Of a stretch of DNA of 64,000 bases, positions 7,304 to 16,610 are shown piece by piece. Within the stretch, counting starts at the first letter, position 1. Every line of letters starts with the position of its first letter. The notes under the pieces are model-generated. The model did no database searches. It was not told where the DNA came from and saw only the letters and a list, made by a program, of their open reading frames with translations. Position numbers and translations under genes: made by a program. The stretch lies in assembly GCA_034003325.1 (NCBI GenBank), contig JAVEYW010000002.1:1-64000 (forward strand). Direction: 5' to 3'. The stretch comes from Desulfobacterales bacterium (lineage in GTDB: Bacteria > Desulfobacterota > Desulfobacteria > Desulfobacterales > JAFDDL01).

Positions 7304-10300
7304 AAATTCAGGGCCTTCATATCGACGGGTTCGGCGTTTTTCATGATGCGTCCATTTCCGATCTCAATTCCCGTCTGGTTCTGGTACAAGGTGACAACGA
7401 GGCCGGAAAATCAACGCTTTTGGGATTTATTCGCACGGTGTTGTTCGGGTTCCCTCGCGCCAATGCAAAAGATGAACTCTTTTACCCGCCCGTTGCGGGT
7501 GGCATGCATGGCGGCCGCCTCTCGCTTTTACTTCAAGGCGGGGAATCGGTCACGGTAAGCCGCGGCCCCGGCAAGCAGGGCGGCCTTGTGACCGTGGAGG
7601 GCGCTGACGGCCTGCGCGGCGGCGCGGAACTTCTCGGTCAACTTCTGGGCGGCGTCGGGTACGAGGTCTTTCGAAATATTTTTGCCTTCAGCCTTTCCGA
7701 ACTTCAAACCCTGGATTCACTTCAAAAAGACGGGGTCCGGCACGCGGTTTACGGCGCCGGGTTCGGTACCGGCATGGCTACGCTTTCCCGCGCAAAAAAA
7801 CAGGTCCAGGGCCGGCTGGAAAGCCTGTTTAGATCGGGCGGATCAAAGCCCCTGATCAATGCCGCGCTCACGGCCCTGAATAAGGTTCATCAAGCACTGC
7901 AGGATGCGGGCCGCCAGGTCGGCCGGTACGATGCCCTCTTGGCGGAAAAACAATCTCTTGAGCAACAGATCTCCCGCCTGGCGGAAACACTCGACGAGCA
8001 CCGCGGACAAGCGCTTCGTTTCAACAGCTATTCCCGCCTGTGGCCCGAATGGCTGTCGCATCAGGAAAATGAGACGCAGCTTTCGACACTCACGCCCGTT
8101 GTAATCGGTTTTCCGGAAGACGGCCTGGCGCGGTATGAAAAGGAACTTTCGGCATGCCGCCAATATGAAGCGGAATTGGCCGCGCTGACGGACCGCGCAG
8201 CCCAATGCTCGGGCCAAATAGAATCGCTCGCCCTGAACCGGGCACTGGCGGATCAAGCCCCGAGCCTGCGCGCCCTCTTGCAGGAAAAAGCGGCTTATCT
8301 CGATAAACTAAAACGCCTTCCCCTGTTGACGCATGAAAAGGCGGTCCTAGAATCGAACCACAAAGACCGGCTGAACATGTTCGGCCGGGGCAAAACCGAA
8401 TCGGAAATTCTCGCGATCGACCGATCGGTGTTGGTGCGCGAAGAGATTCGATCCTTTCAACACCGGTTTCTGACATTGGCCAACGCCGCTACGGCGGCCG
8501 ACCACCTGTTCGCCGACCGCACGGAACACCATGCCTCCGTTCAACGTGCGACGCAAGACGCGGCCAACCGGCTCGCCGGCCTGGCGTCTCCCCAAGCAGC
8601 GCCCGACCCGGAAATGCTGCTGAAACTCAAACAGGGCCGGGATCGGTTTGCCGACGGCATTCAGGAGATAAGCGATCTTACGGCCCGGTTGGCACGCTCC
8701 CGCCAGGCGCTTGAGCAAGCGATCGGCGAGATCGATGCCACGTGGACCGAATCGGATTTGGACCGGTTCGATGCCTCCGTAGCCGCACGCCACCTTGTGG
8801 ATGAATTTTCTCACGCAATGGCCTATGCGCAGGAAGCCGCCCGAATCGCGGACGCCGCCGGCCGGGAAAAGGCGATTCAGCTTGAGCGCGCGCGGGAAAA
8901 GTTGAACGAAGCCACCGCAGCAAGGCGTCCTGTTCCCTCTTTATCGCACGCCCTTTTATTGACAGCGCCGGGCATCCTCGCAGCCGCCGGCACTATCTGG
9001 TGGCATTGGCCGGAAATATCATCCCCGCCGGCGATAACGATCAGCACCCTGTGCATCGGATACTTGCTTTGCCTGTTGGTAATCCTTCGCAAACGCCATC
9101 ATGTTCGAGCGCTTCAAACCCGAACCATCGAAACCTTTGACGAACAGGTCACGGAAGGTGAAACCGCCTTGCAAGCGGCGCAGCAGGCGGCATCCCTGGC
9201 AAATACCCGCTTATCAAATATCAGCGCGGACTGGAGGGCACATCTTGAAAAAATGGGCATTCGGGCAACGCTGCCGCCGACACTTGCCGCAAGCCTTTTT
9301 TTCAAGATCGAAGCGGCCAGACAACGGCAATCAACCTTAACGGAATTGGCGGATCGGTTCGCCCTTGTGCAGACTGCGCAGGCCGCTTATATCGCCACGG
9401 CCGGCATGCTGGCGCCTCTTTCGGCGGCAGCCAAGGGCCCGGCACCCGGCCTGTTACAGGCCGTGGATGGCTTTATCGCCCGACTGCCCGCGATGGAAGA
9501 AAAAAGGGCGGTCTTTTATCACGCACAGGAAGCGGCCGAACGTCACCAAGCGGCGCTGCAAAGCGCCCGGGCATCCCTTGACACCGCAAGGAACCAAAGG
9601 GACGCCGTATTTTCCGACATGGCCGCAACGACCCGTGCCTGGCAAAACTGGCTCGCCACTCATGGCCTGCCGGACACCTTATCTCCCGATACCGCCCTGG
9701 AAGCCCTGGATACATTATCGGAAATCGCTACCGATATCGGCCGGCGGAATCATCTGGCACTGGAGATTCAACAGCTTGAAGCGGATCTGACGGAGTATCG
9801 CCAAACAGCCGAGGCGCTCGTCACGCGTATCGGCTGCCCCGTTGCCGGGCAATCGGACCAGTGGCCGGCTCTCATCGAGGAACTCAGCGCAGAATTGGAA
9901 ACAACGCTTGGAAACCAGCGCGAAAAAACCGTTCTTGAGGCGCAACTTGCCGCCATCGGCACCGAGCAAACCGCCGTGCGGAAAAAGCTTTCCATCGGCC
10001 AAGAAAACCTTCGCGAACTGCTGCATGAGGCCGGCACCAAAACGGAAGCGGATTACAGGCATCGAGCAGCCGCCTTTGCTGAGAGGCGGCGTCTGCTGAA
10101 CGCCATTGCCGAAAATGAAAAAAATATGCGCCGAATCACCGGGGAAACGGACATCACCGCACTCAAGACCGCCCTGTCACGCCTCTGTCTTGCGGAGATC
10201 GAAGCCCTGGAACGAGCGCAGGCCGAAGCCGTTTCCGAGAGGATGCAGCAAATGGATACCCTCAGAAATAAGCGCGCGGCACTGGATCGGGAAATCGATG

Positions 10301-10869
10301 CGCTCTTGTCGGATGAGGATGTGGCAAAACTGCGGGCTGAAGAAGCGCGGCTTTTGGCGGATATTCAGGCCCATGCGTTTGACTGGTGCCGTTATGCGCT
10401 GGCCGGGCATCTGCTGGAGCGGGCTCAGGCCCGGTATGAAACGGAAAACCAGCCCCGGGTGCTTCAGGATGCCGCCTCTTTTTTCCAAAGTTTTACCCGC
10501 GGCCGGTATGTACGCCTGGTCGCGCCCATGGGCGAAGAAACCATTCAGGCCGTCACCGCAACGCATCGCAGCCTTCGCCCCGAGGCCTTAAGCCGTGGTA
10601 CAGCCGAGCAGTTGTATCTGGCCATTCGATTCGGATTTATTCGTCACCGGGCCCGGCATAGCGAGCCGCTGCCCGTGATCATGGATGATATTCTCGTGAA
10701 TTTCGACCCGGGCCGGGCGCAAGCGGCCGCCGAGGCCATTGCCGAATTGTCTCAAACGCATCAGGTTCTTTTTTTCACCTGCCACCCGGAAACCGTTGCG
10801 CAGTTTCAACGCACGGACACTCCGGTTCAACTCATTCGTCTGAATGCGCCAAATTCGGAAACACCTTGA
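7300..10869 (+). CDS. YhaN-like SMC-type AAA ATPase with central membrane segments
   Basis: A 1189-residue Rad50/SbcC-like ATPase. Walker A GDNEAGKST lies at 31-39. Long coiled-coil-rich arms (about 190-480 and 600-1030) flank two hydrophobic helices at about 545-600 (LLLTAPGILAAAGTIWW and TLCIGYLLCLLVIL). The C-terminal lobe has the ABC signature LSRGTAEQLYLA and Walker B VIMDDILVNFD. A membrane hairpin replacing the zinc hook is a known feature of YhaN relatives. The start is fixed by the 4-bp overlap with the nuclease gene. Expected role: ATP-driven control of the partner nuclease at DNA ends, possibly at the membrane. Confidence 0.87.
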   Translation: MKIQGLHIDGFGVFHDASISDLNSRLVLVQGDNEAGKSTLLGFIRTVLFGFPRANAKDELFYPPVAGGMHGGRLSLLLQGGESVTVSRGPGKQGGLVTVEGADGLRGGAELLGQLLGGVGYEVFRNIFAFSLSELQTLDSLQKDGVRHAVYGAGFGTGMATLSRAKKQVQGRLESLFRSGGSKPLINAALTALNKVHQALQDAGRQVGRYDALLAEKQSLEQQISRLAETLDEHRGQALRFNSYSRLWPEWLSHQENETQLSTLTPVVIGFPEDGLARYEKELSACRQYEAELAALTDRAAQCSGQIESLALNRALADQAPSLRALLQEKAAYLDKLKRLPLLTHEKAVLESNHKDRLNMFGRGKTESEILAIDRSVLVREEIRSFQHRFLTLANAATAADHLFADRTEHHASVQRATQDAANRLAGLASPQAAPDPEMLLKLKQGRDRFADGIQEISDLTARLARSRQALEQAIGEIDATWTESDLDRFDASVAARHLVDEFSHAMAYAQEAARIADAAGREKAIQLERAREKLNEATAARRPVPSLSHALLLTAPGILAAAGTIWWHWPEISSPPAITISTLCIGYLLCLLVILRKRHHVRALQTRTIETFDEQVTEGETALQAAQQAASLANTRLSNISADWRAHLEKMGIRATLPPTLAASLFFKIEAARQRQSTLTELADRFALVQTAQAAYIATAGMLAPLSAAAKGPAPGLLQAVDGFIARLPAMEEKRAVFYHAQEAAERHQAALQSARASLDTARNQRDAVFSDMAATTRAWQNWLATHGLPDTLSPDTALEALDTLSEIATDIGRRNHLALEIQQLEADLTEYRQTAEALVTRIGCPVAGQSDQWPALIEELSAELETTLGNQREKTVLEAQLAAIGTEQTAVRKKLSIGQENLRELLHEAGTKTEADYRHRAAAFAERRRLLNAIAENEKNMRRITGETDITALKTALSRLCLAEIEALERAQAEAVSERMQQMDTLRNKRAALDREIDALLSDEDVAKLRAEEARLLADIQAHAFDWCRYALAGHLLERAQARYETENQPRVLQDAASFFQSFTRGRYVRLVAPMGEETIQAVTATHRSLRPEALSRGTAEQLYLAIRFGFIRHRARHSEPLPVIMDDILVNFDPGRAQAAAEAIAELSQTHQVLFFTCHPETVAQFQRTDTPVQLIRLNAPNSETP

Positions 10870-10927
10870 GCCCTTCTTTTTTTTCAACGCAATTAGAGGA
10901 GAACAGCCCGCATCGATCCTTCGGAAC

Positions 10928-10963
10928 GGCAGGAGGCAACCGTTAGTGCCGGCGCCTCCTGCC
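10928..10963. terminator. Hairpin between convergent genes
   Basis: A 10-bp perfect stem (GGCAGGAGGC 10928-10937 with 10954-10963) and a 16-nt loop lie between the converging YhaN-like gene and the OmcA/MtrC-like cytochrome gene. No good T-run follows on either strand, so terminator function is only likely from position. Confidence 0.5.
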
Positions 10964-10982
10964 ATGCTCTCATTTGCGACGG

Positions 10983-13379
10983 TTAATTAGGACCATGACA
11001 GCTACAGCAATCCGTGCGCTCGGAATGCCCTGCCGGCTGGGCCGACACCGGTCCCGGACCGCATACATCCGCTTGTGATCCACTGCCGGTGCCCGCATCG
11101 GCCGGGGCAAAGGCAACAAAGTCGAACTTCCCGCCTTCATCCGACATATGGGTTTTGGCCTCGATGCCATCGTGGCATGAAGAACAAACAGCCGCCGTCG
11201 GGGTGATATTTATATCGTCATCCGGGTCTTTCGGATCCGCTTCGGTGAGCACGGTGGTGGGCTGCACCGCCGACTCCAGAGGAAGGGCGAAGGTGCTGCC
11301 GGTATGACAACCGGTGCAATTTCTCAAGTTATCCAAACCGGCCGGCAAAGCGACTTCACTGAAATCATTGACGCTCCCGCCGAACCCGTAAACGACGATC
11401 CCTTTTTCCCTGAAACCGAGATGATCCGCCGAACCGGCATGAATCGAATGAACCATGTACTTGAAGTCAATCGCCTCCTCCAGCTTCCCGTCCGCCGTGG
11501 ATGCAGTATCTCCGGGGCGTCGTCCGCGGTCGGTGGCATTTGCATTATGGCAGATAGCGCAGAGCTGCGGTTCGTCGGTTCGATTGTTCCCATGGAGACT
11601 GAGCTGGCCGTGACATCGATTGCAATTGGCGATATTAACGACCGTGCGGCGGTTTTCGGGAGAAGCCCCGGAAATCGAAAAACGCTTAACGACATTGGTA
11701 ACCGGAATCCGATCCGAAAATGTCCCGTCTTCATCAAAATCACCTGCCGGATGGCCGTCAATACCTGCAACGCCGCTTCCGGTCACATCGGCGGGAATCG
11801 CCACTTTCGAGGTGACACTGAACGTCCCATCCAGGTTATCGGTGGCCGGGGTTGATCCGATACTGAGCGTATCAATGGAAACCGGCTGAGCAAAATCGTT
11901 TCCGCTGCCGGTGTTGGTGATATCGCTGGTCTCCCAACCGATCAGTACCGCCAGTCGGCTGGCCAATCCGGAACGGCTCGTGAAGGCCGGATGCGTCAGT
12001 ATGTTGTAGGGCGCATCGGCATTGGTCGGGTCGGTCACGGAGAAGGTCACTTTCACGAAATCGCCGGGGGCCACGTCTCCGCCATCGGCGTCGGACACAC
12101 TGATAATGTTGTATTTAAACTTTTTCGCCGCGACCTGGGCGGCAAGGGTGTGGGAATCGATAATGCCGGCCACTCCGCCCGTTGCCGGATGGCAGGCCGC
12201 GCACCGGCTGTTGTCCGACCGGGCACCGCCTGAGTGAAGCGTAAATCCGGAAGGGGGCGGATCCGTAAAACTGATGGTATCATGACACGAGGTGCAAGCT
12301 TCCCGCGTCGGCACCAGGTTCCAGTTGTCGCCGTCGGCGGCATCTCCATGGGAGTGGCATTTGGCACAGGTGTTGCCAGCCTCACCCAATCCGGGGAAAC
12401 GCACATCCTGAGGGAAAACCACCTCCGAGTAGTCATGTTCGCTGTCGGCATTCCCCCAGATCACATATCTCCACCCCAGGGTTTGCACACTCGGCAAATT
12501 TTCACCCATATGGATCTTGTGCACCATAACTTTGAAATCGACCGTGTTGCCGCTGTTGGCATCCGTGGTGCCCGGGTTGTGACAAGTCACGCAGTAGGCG
12601 AGTTGAATGCGGTCCCCGCCATGAAGCCCCAGTTTGAGATGGCATTCGTTACAAGAAGCGTTCACGGCGATGTTGCGGGTATTCGGCAGATCCCCCCCGT
12701 TCGGCACAAAGTCCAGGGAGGCATTGGCAACATTGCCTGTCAACTGCATGGCCACTCGATGGGTCAGGTCCGGCTCATACGGCACCGCAACCGGACTTAT
12801 CACGTTCGTTATGTCAAAAGAAAATTGGTAACGATAAGAGCCGTCCCCATTGTCGACGAAAACCCCGCCGGTCGCATTGGCGCGCTGTGAGTCGGCCTGG
12901 GTCCGACTTGTTCCCGTCGGCGTATCGGTGCCGTCGGGGGCAGTCCCAGGAGTTTCGGCACCAATGGTTTGGATCCGGTTGATATAGCTCACCCACTCGT
13001 CGGCATCCCCGTTGCTTCCCGGCACCAGCTTGGCGATCGTAAATCGGATATTGCTTGCCGCGACACCGGCAAGGGGGATGAGGTTGTTCTCGCTCTCGAA
13101 CAGCTTGAAATGAACCGTTACCATGCCGGCATCAATAGTCACTGCCGTAATTTCCCCCTCCGGACTGTTGTCCTCCTTGCTGTGGACCACCGCAAGATCC
13201 GCAATGCTGCCAGGTCGATGACACAGGGCACATTTCTCATTATAGGTCTGAGCCACCAGCTCCGGTTCCGGTTCGCCAACGGCATCACTCTTTGAGTTTC
13301 CGCCGGAACAACCGATGTAGCATAGGACAAGGAGCAAGGCCAGCCCGGGGGAAAGATACCTTAAAATCCTTCTGATCAT
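10983..13379 (-). CDS. OmcA/MtrC-family multiheme c cytochrome, 11 CXXCH, lipoprotein
   Basis: A 798-residue probable outer-membrane lipoprotein; the signal peptide ends in lipobox YIGC with Cys24 lipidated. Eleven CXXCH heme sites are visible: CALCH, CNECH, CVTCH, CAKCH, CTSCH, CAACH, CNRCH, CAICH, CTGCH, CSSCH and CCSCH, the last only three residues before the end. The layout of two heme groups separated by beta-rich domains matches OmcA/MtrC decaheme cytochromes, which pass electrons to extracellular acceptors; here an extra first site (CALCH) or last site makes eleven. TAAGGAGG sits upstream of ATG 13379. It is the last gene of the electron-transfer locus, 56 bp after the FMN-binding protein. 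Surface exposure and acceptor are inferred. Confidence 0.92.
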   Translation of the reverse strand: MIRRILRYLSPGLALLLVLCYIGCSGGNSKSDAVGEPEPELVAQTYNEKCALCHRPGSIADLAVVHSKEDNSPEGEITAVTIDAGMVTVHFKLFESENNLIPLAGVAASNIRFTIAKLVPGSNGDADEWVSYINRIQTIGAETPGTAPDGTDTPTGTSRTQADSQRANATGGVFVDNGDGSYRYQFSFDITNVISPVAVPYEPDLTHRVAMQLTGNVANASLDFVPNGGDLPNTRNIAVNASCNECHLKLGLHGGDRIQLAYCVTCHNPGTTDANSGNTVDFKVMVHKIHMGENLPSVQTLGWRYVIWGNADSEHDYSEVVFPQDVRFPGLGEAGNTCAKCHSHGDAADGDNWNLVPTREACTSCHDTISFTDPPPSGFTLHSGGARSDNSRCAACHPATGGVAGIIDSHTLAAQVAAKKFKYNIISVSDADGGDVAPGDFVKVTFSVTDPTNADAPYNILTHPAFTSRSGLASRLAVLIGWETSDITNTGSGNDFAQPVSIDTLSIGSTPATDNLDGTFSVTSKVAIPADVTGSGVAGIDGHPAGDFDEDGTFSDRIPVTNVVKRFSISGASPENRRTVVNIANCNRCHGQLSLHGNNRTDEPQLCAICHNANATDRGRRPGDTASTADGKLEEAIDFKYMVHSIHAGSADHLGFREKGIVVYGFGGSVNDFSEVALPAGLDNLRNCTGCHTGSTFALPLESAVQPTTVLTEADPKDPDDDINITPTAAVCSSCHDGIEAKTHMSDEGGKFDFVAFAPADAGTGSGSQADVCGPGPVSAQPAGHSERTDCCSCHGPN

Positions 13380-13435
13380 GTTAACCTCCTTACCGTTTTA
13401 TGAAAGGTAACAGTTCAGGTTATAAAATCCAGGGG

Positions 13436-14023
13436 CTATTTCAAGTAAAGTTCCTCGTAGATCACGAGGGCTTTTTTCACCGCAAACGTCGCCGATCTCG
13501 AAGAGATGGTAGCACCGCTGACACCGATAATATCTTTTCCAACCGTCAGGGTGGAATTGCTGTGCTTCCCCTTGTACTGGTTGGTAAAGGAATTGCGGGC
13601 GATGGGTTGTCCTCTTTGCTCCTGGTAACTCAGAACCCTCACCGATTTCACGGTTCCTTTTACGTCCAAGGTCGTGCAAAATTCCACCGGTCCCCATTTT
13701 CCGGGTTCCACGTCGATGATTGCCACCCCCTTGCGAACGCCGTCCTTAACCCCGAAATAAAAATCGTAGGTCGTTCTGGTCTCAACTTCCTGCTGCTCAG
13801 CGCCTTCCTGAAAGTACACCAGGTTCCCCCCGAGCCGCTCCTTGACCCTTTCCAGGACATCCCCGGTGAGTTCCCTAGTTTCCTTCTCGATCGTTGCACC
13901 CGCCCAGAAAGCTTGTTTCAGGGCATCCTCCTGTGAGAGGACCATAAATGCGGAGCAAACCCCGCTGAGGCTTATAAGAACGATACCTAACAACGAACTT
14001 TTCAATGTGGTTATTTTAAACAT
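13436..14023 (-). CDS. Exported FMN-binding-domain protein
   Basis: A 195-residue protein with an N-terminal export signal (hydrophobic 9-25, SGVCSA cleavage region) and one FMN-binding domain of the RnfG/NqrC/PplA type. The covalent flavin motif SGATISS puts FMN on Thr172. ATG 14023 is chosen because AAGGAGG lies 6 nt upstream; a GTG at 14029 overlaps the ribosome site spacing. The gene directly follows apbE, whose product would flavinylate it in the periplasm. Expected role: electron shuttle between membrane donor and the multiheme cytochromes. A Sec/SPI signal is favoured over lipidation because Val precedes the Cys. Confidence 0.9.
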   Translation of the reverse strand: MFKITTLKSSLLGIVLISLSGVCSAFMVLSQEDALKQAFWAGATIEKETRELTGDVLERVKERLGGNLVYFQEGAEQQEVETRTTYDFYFGVKDGVRKGVAIIDVEPGKWGPVEFCTTLDVKGTVKSVRVLSYQEQRGQPIARNSFTNQYKGKHSNSTLTVGKDIIGVSGATISSRSATFAVKKALVIYEELYLK

Positions 14024-14048
14024 GAACACCCTCCTTCAATAATGGTTT

Positions 14049-15122
14049 TTACCTATCCTCAGGTATGGTGAGGGCATTTTTCAAACCCGTTGAGTACAAG
14101 ATCTCCCCTGAGTCCTTGACCATAAGCGCCGCCATACCGGAATATTCTTCGACCCGGCGCATCCCCTCATCGGCTCCAAGAACATAGATGGCAGTATTCC
14201 AGGCGTCCGCCAAGATGGGGTTGGGATGAACCAAAGTGCTTCCGAGCAGTCCTTCAACCGGATATCCTGTCTTCGGGTTGAAAATATGATGATACCGTTT
14301 CCCCTCTTTCATAAAAAAACGCTCATAATCGCCCGATCCCATCACCGATAGGTCTTCAACTTCGATAAAACCGAGGATACCGTCTTTCCGGGGGTGTTTG
14401 AGACCGACCTTCCAGGGAAACCGCCCCTTTTTGCCCAGCGCATGAATATCCCCGCCTGCATCAATGAGAGCGGATGTCACCCCTTTTTGCCTCAAAATGG
14501 AAACTGCCTGGGCTACGGCATATCCTTTGGCAATACCACCCAGATCAATTTTCACGCCGGCTTTTTTCTTTTCGAGTGTCCTGTCCGACAGCAACAGGTG
14601 GTGAAAGCCGATATTCTCCAGGCAGCGTTTGATTTCGTCATCTTTCGGCAGCCTGGGTGTGTCGCCATAAAACCCCCACAGCGCAATCAGCGGAGCAACC
14701 GTGATGTCAAAGGCCCCGTCGGAATCATCGGCGACTTGAAGGGCAATCCGCACCAAATCGAGAATCTCCGGATCCGAAATGGGAACACCTTTTTCATTGA
14801 ATGAATAAATGGGGCTGTCTGGATTTCGGGAGTTAAACTTGACATTAACCTCCTGCATGCGATCAAAAGCCAAATTGATGGCCGGGACCGTGATCGATTT
14901 TGGTCCCACGGCGTAAACCGTCACATAGGTATCCATCATGAAATGGGTCTGTTTCTCAAAATGGTATCGATGCAAATGGTACAACCTGATTCCCAGCGTC
15001 ACGAGAAACACGATGGCTACCGAGGCCAATATCCACATCCACTTTTTCGACGATCTTTTTTTCTTGACGGATACCTTTCTTTTTAAAGAAAGGGGCATGT
15101 CTGGTATGTCGGATGATCCCAT
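14049..15122 (-). CDS. apbE: FAD:protein FMN transferase (ApbE), membrane-anchored
   Basis: A 357-residue protein with a basic N-terminus (KRKVSVKKKRSSKK) and a single membrane helix at about 28-46, then the ApbE domain facing the periplasm. Motifs: MDTYVTVYAVG, GGIAKGYAVAQ, DAGGDIHALG, IFNPKTGYPVEG and LADAWNTAIYVLGAD (Mg and FAD binding). It attaches FMN from FAD to Thr in [S/D]GAT[S/T]-like motifs; the obvious target is the next gene. The GGGAGG site lies rather far (12 nt) from ATG 15122; no better start is visible. Transcribed with the porin upstream (48 bp) and the FMN protein downstream (25 bp). Confidence 0.93.
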   Translation of the reverse strand: MGSSDIPDMPLSLKRKVSVKKKRSSKKWMWILASVAIVFLVTLGIRLYHLHRYHFEKQTHFMMDTYVTVYAVGPKSITVPAINLAFDRMQEVNVKFNSRNPDSPIYSFNEKGVPISDPEILDLVRIALQVADDSDGAFDITVAPLIALWGFYGDTPRLPKDDEIKRCLENIGFHHLLLSDRTLEKKKAGVKIDLGGIAKGYAVAQAVSILRQKGVTSALIDAGGDIHALGKKGRFPWKVGLKHPRKDGILGFIEVEDLSVMGSGDYERFFMKEGKRYHHIFNPKTGYPVEGLLGSTLVHPNPILADAWNTAIYVLGADEGMRRVEEYSGMAALMVKDSGEILYSTGLKNALTIPEDR

Positions 15123-15170
15123 GATGAGGCGATTTCCTCCCGGAACTTAACGTGCCCTGTTGATCAGGGA

Positions 15171-16448
15171 TTAAAAAGTCGTTCGCCACCCCAAGGTGTA
15201 ACGGAAATAGTCAAGGCTCTGGGAACCATCGGATCTTTCGGCATCCACATATTCAAACTGCGGCATGATAATCGAACTTTCAGTTATAAAGAAATTGACC
15301 GCTGCGCCGAAGGTTTTATAATTGTCGGTCAGAAGATGGTTCGTCCCCGGAAACCACAGATCCACATCGGAGTACTTGAGCATGGCGCGCCACTTCGGCG
15401 TAAACCGGTAGAGGCCTTTGATGTACCACCCCTTATCTTCCCCGTCATCGGTCCCGCCTGCCAGCAACGGGAGGTCTTCCAGCCACCGGCTCATATACTC
15501 ACCGCTGAAATTAAAGGAGCCATACGCAATGTCGGCGCCGGCCGCCCATTGACGGGATAAATTATCCCCATCATCATCCCATTTCCCCAGCCCGAAAGAA
15601 CCGAGAATCTTGAAACGCGCACCGAAAGCAAAAAATTCCGGTGTCAGGTGGACCAGAGAACTCTTGCTGCTGTTATTGTCCGTAAAGCGTTTATCCTGAA
15701 TAATGCCCCGGTCATCGCCATTGAGATAGGGATACAAATAGACAGGGAGGGAAACAAATATGGAAGAAATTTCAAGTTCGAAATTGCGATAAAGCTCGAT
15801 ACCGGTAGAACGCCAGTTTTCAAGGGTTACCAACCCGTTATTCCCATGGTATTGCTCATCCCACCAGACCTTGGAGGCATACTCCTCGCTGAAATAAGGG
15901 AAAAGAGCGCCGGCCTTGGCCTCAACCCCCCAGGGCAGGCGCATGGCAAGATATGCCCAAGCCAGATCGACTTCTACTTCGGCTGATTTCTCCCGCCGAA
16001 TGTTTGCACCCAGCGACGGCGTAGCGGCCGCTTCAACCATCAATTCGGGCGCCACTTCGATCTGTATCCAGTCGTTTAGCTGTTTGTTGAAATAAATCCA
16101 TAGATTATTGACACCTGCGGCAAAAGAGTTGTGTTGATCGATGCCGTTGACCTCTCCATCGCTTTGATCGGCCAGAAAAAACTTAAAATGGCCGCTGACG
16201 GTGGTCTGACCGCTCAGGGCATCGGAAACAACCGCACGGGCGGACGGTTGTTTTTTGATTTTTTCGACCGATGCGGCTACTTTCTCGGCTTTTTGCCCCT
16301 GTTCAGTCTGGTTTTTTTCAAGCTCTTCAATTCGTTTCTGCAGCATTTGGAGCTGCTGTTTAAGCTCCTGAAGCTCATCGGCCGCTGCCCCTTCTGCGCC
16401 GATCATTAACAGTGAACAGATAATTGCCAAAACAACAGTTATCTTCAT
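15171..16448 (-). CDS. Outer-membrane porin-like beta-barrel with N-terminal coiled coil
   Basis: A 425-residue protein with a signal peptide ending near AEGAAADE, a short coiled coil (LQELKQQLQMLQKRIEELEK) and then alternating aromatic-rich beta strands ending in a C-terminal Phe (LGWRTTF), the usual outer-membrane insertion signal. ATG 16448 has AGGAGG 7 nt upstream; a longer frame to 16502 lacks this. The coiled coil plus barrel resembles phosphate-selective (OprP-like) porins. It is too short for an MtrB-type 26-strand porin. Its position between the Gx/EcfT gene and apbE suggests a role in the same electron-transfer or flavin system; that is inference. Confidence 0.8.
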   Translation of the reverse strand: MKITVVLAIICSLLMIGAEGAAADELQELKQQLQMLQKRIEELEKNQTEQGQKAEKVAASVEKIKKQPSARAVVSDALSGQTTVSGHFKFFLADQSDGEVNGIDQHNSFAAGVNNLWIYFNKQLNDWIQIEVAPELMVEAAATPSLGANIRREKSAEVEVDLAWAYLAMRLPWGVEAKAGALFPYFSEEYASKVWWDEQYHGNNGLVTLENWRSTGIELYRNFELEISSIFVSLPVYLYPYLNGDDRGIIQDKRFTDNNSSKSSLVHLTPEFFAFGARFKILGSFGLGKWDDDGDNLSRQWAAGADIAYGSFNFSGEYMSRWLEDLPLLAGGTDDGEDKGWYIKGLYRFTPKWRAMLKYSDVDLWFPGTNHLLTDNYKTFGAAVNFFITESSIIMPQFEYVDAERSDGSQSLDYFRYTLGWRTTF

Positions 16449-16610
16449 TGCTGTCCTCCTTTCTGACAAAGCAGGCTTCCAAATTAAGCAACCAAACGAC
16501 AATGTTTGTTTTCGGCCATGACCATCCGGAAATCCATTTTTCGGGAATTCAGGCGTTCGCTTGAAAACAACCGTTTAGGGCGGAAAAGGCTGCTTTCCTG
16601 AATAGTATGT

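Noticed and set aside
12234..12890. Plus-strand ORF of 218 residues
   Set aside because: It is the complement of the multiheme cytochrome; the minus strand has eleven CXXCH motifs and the plus protein has no recognisable features.
15171..16448. MtrB-type large porin
   Set aside because: At 425 residues it is far shorter than MtrB (about 650-700) and has an N-terminal coiled coil like smaller porins.
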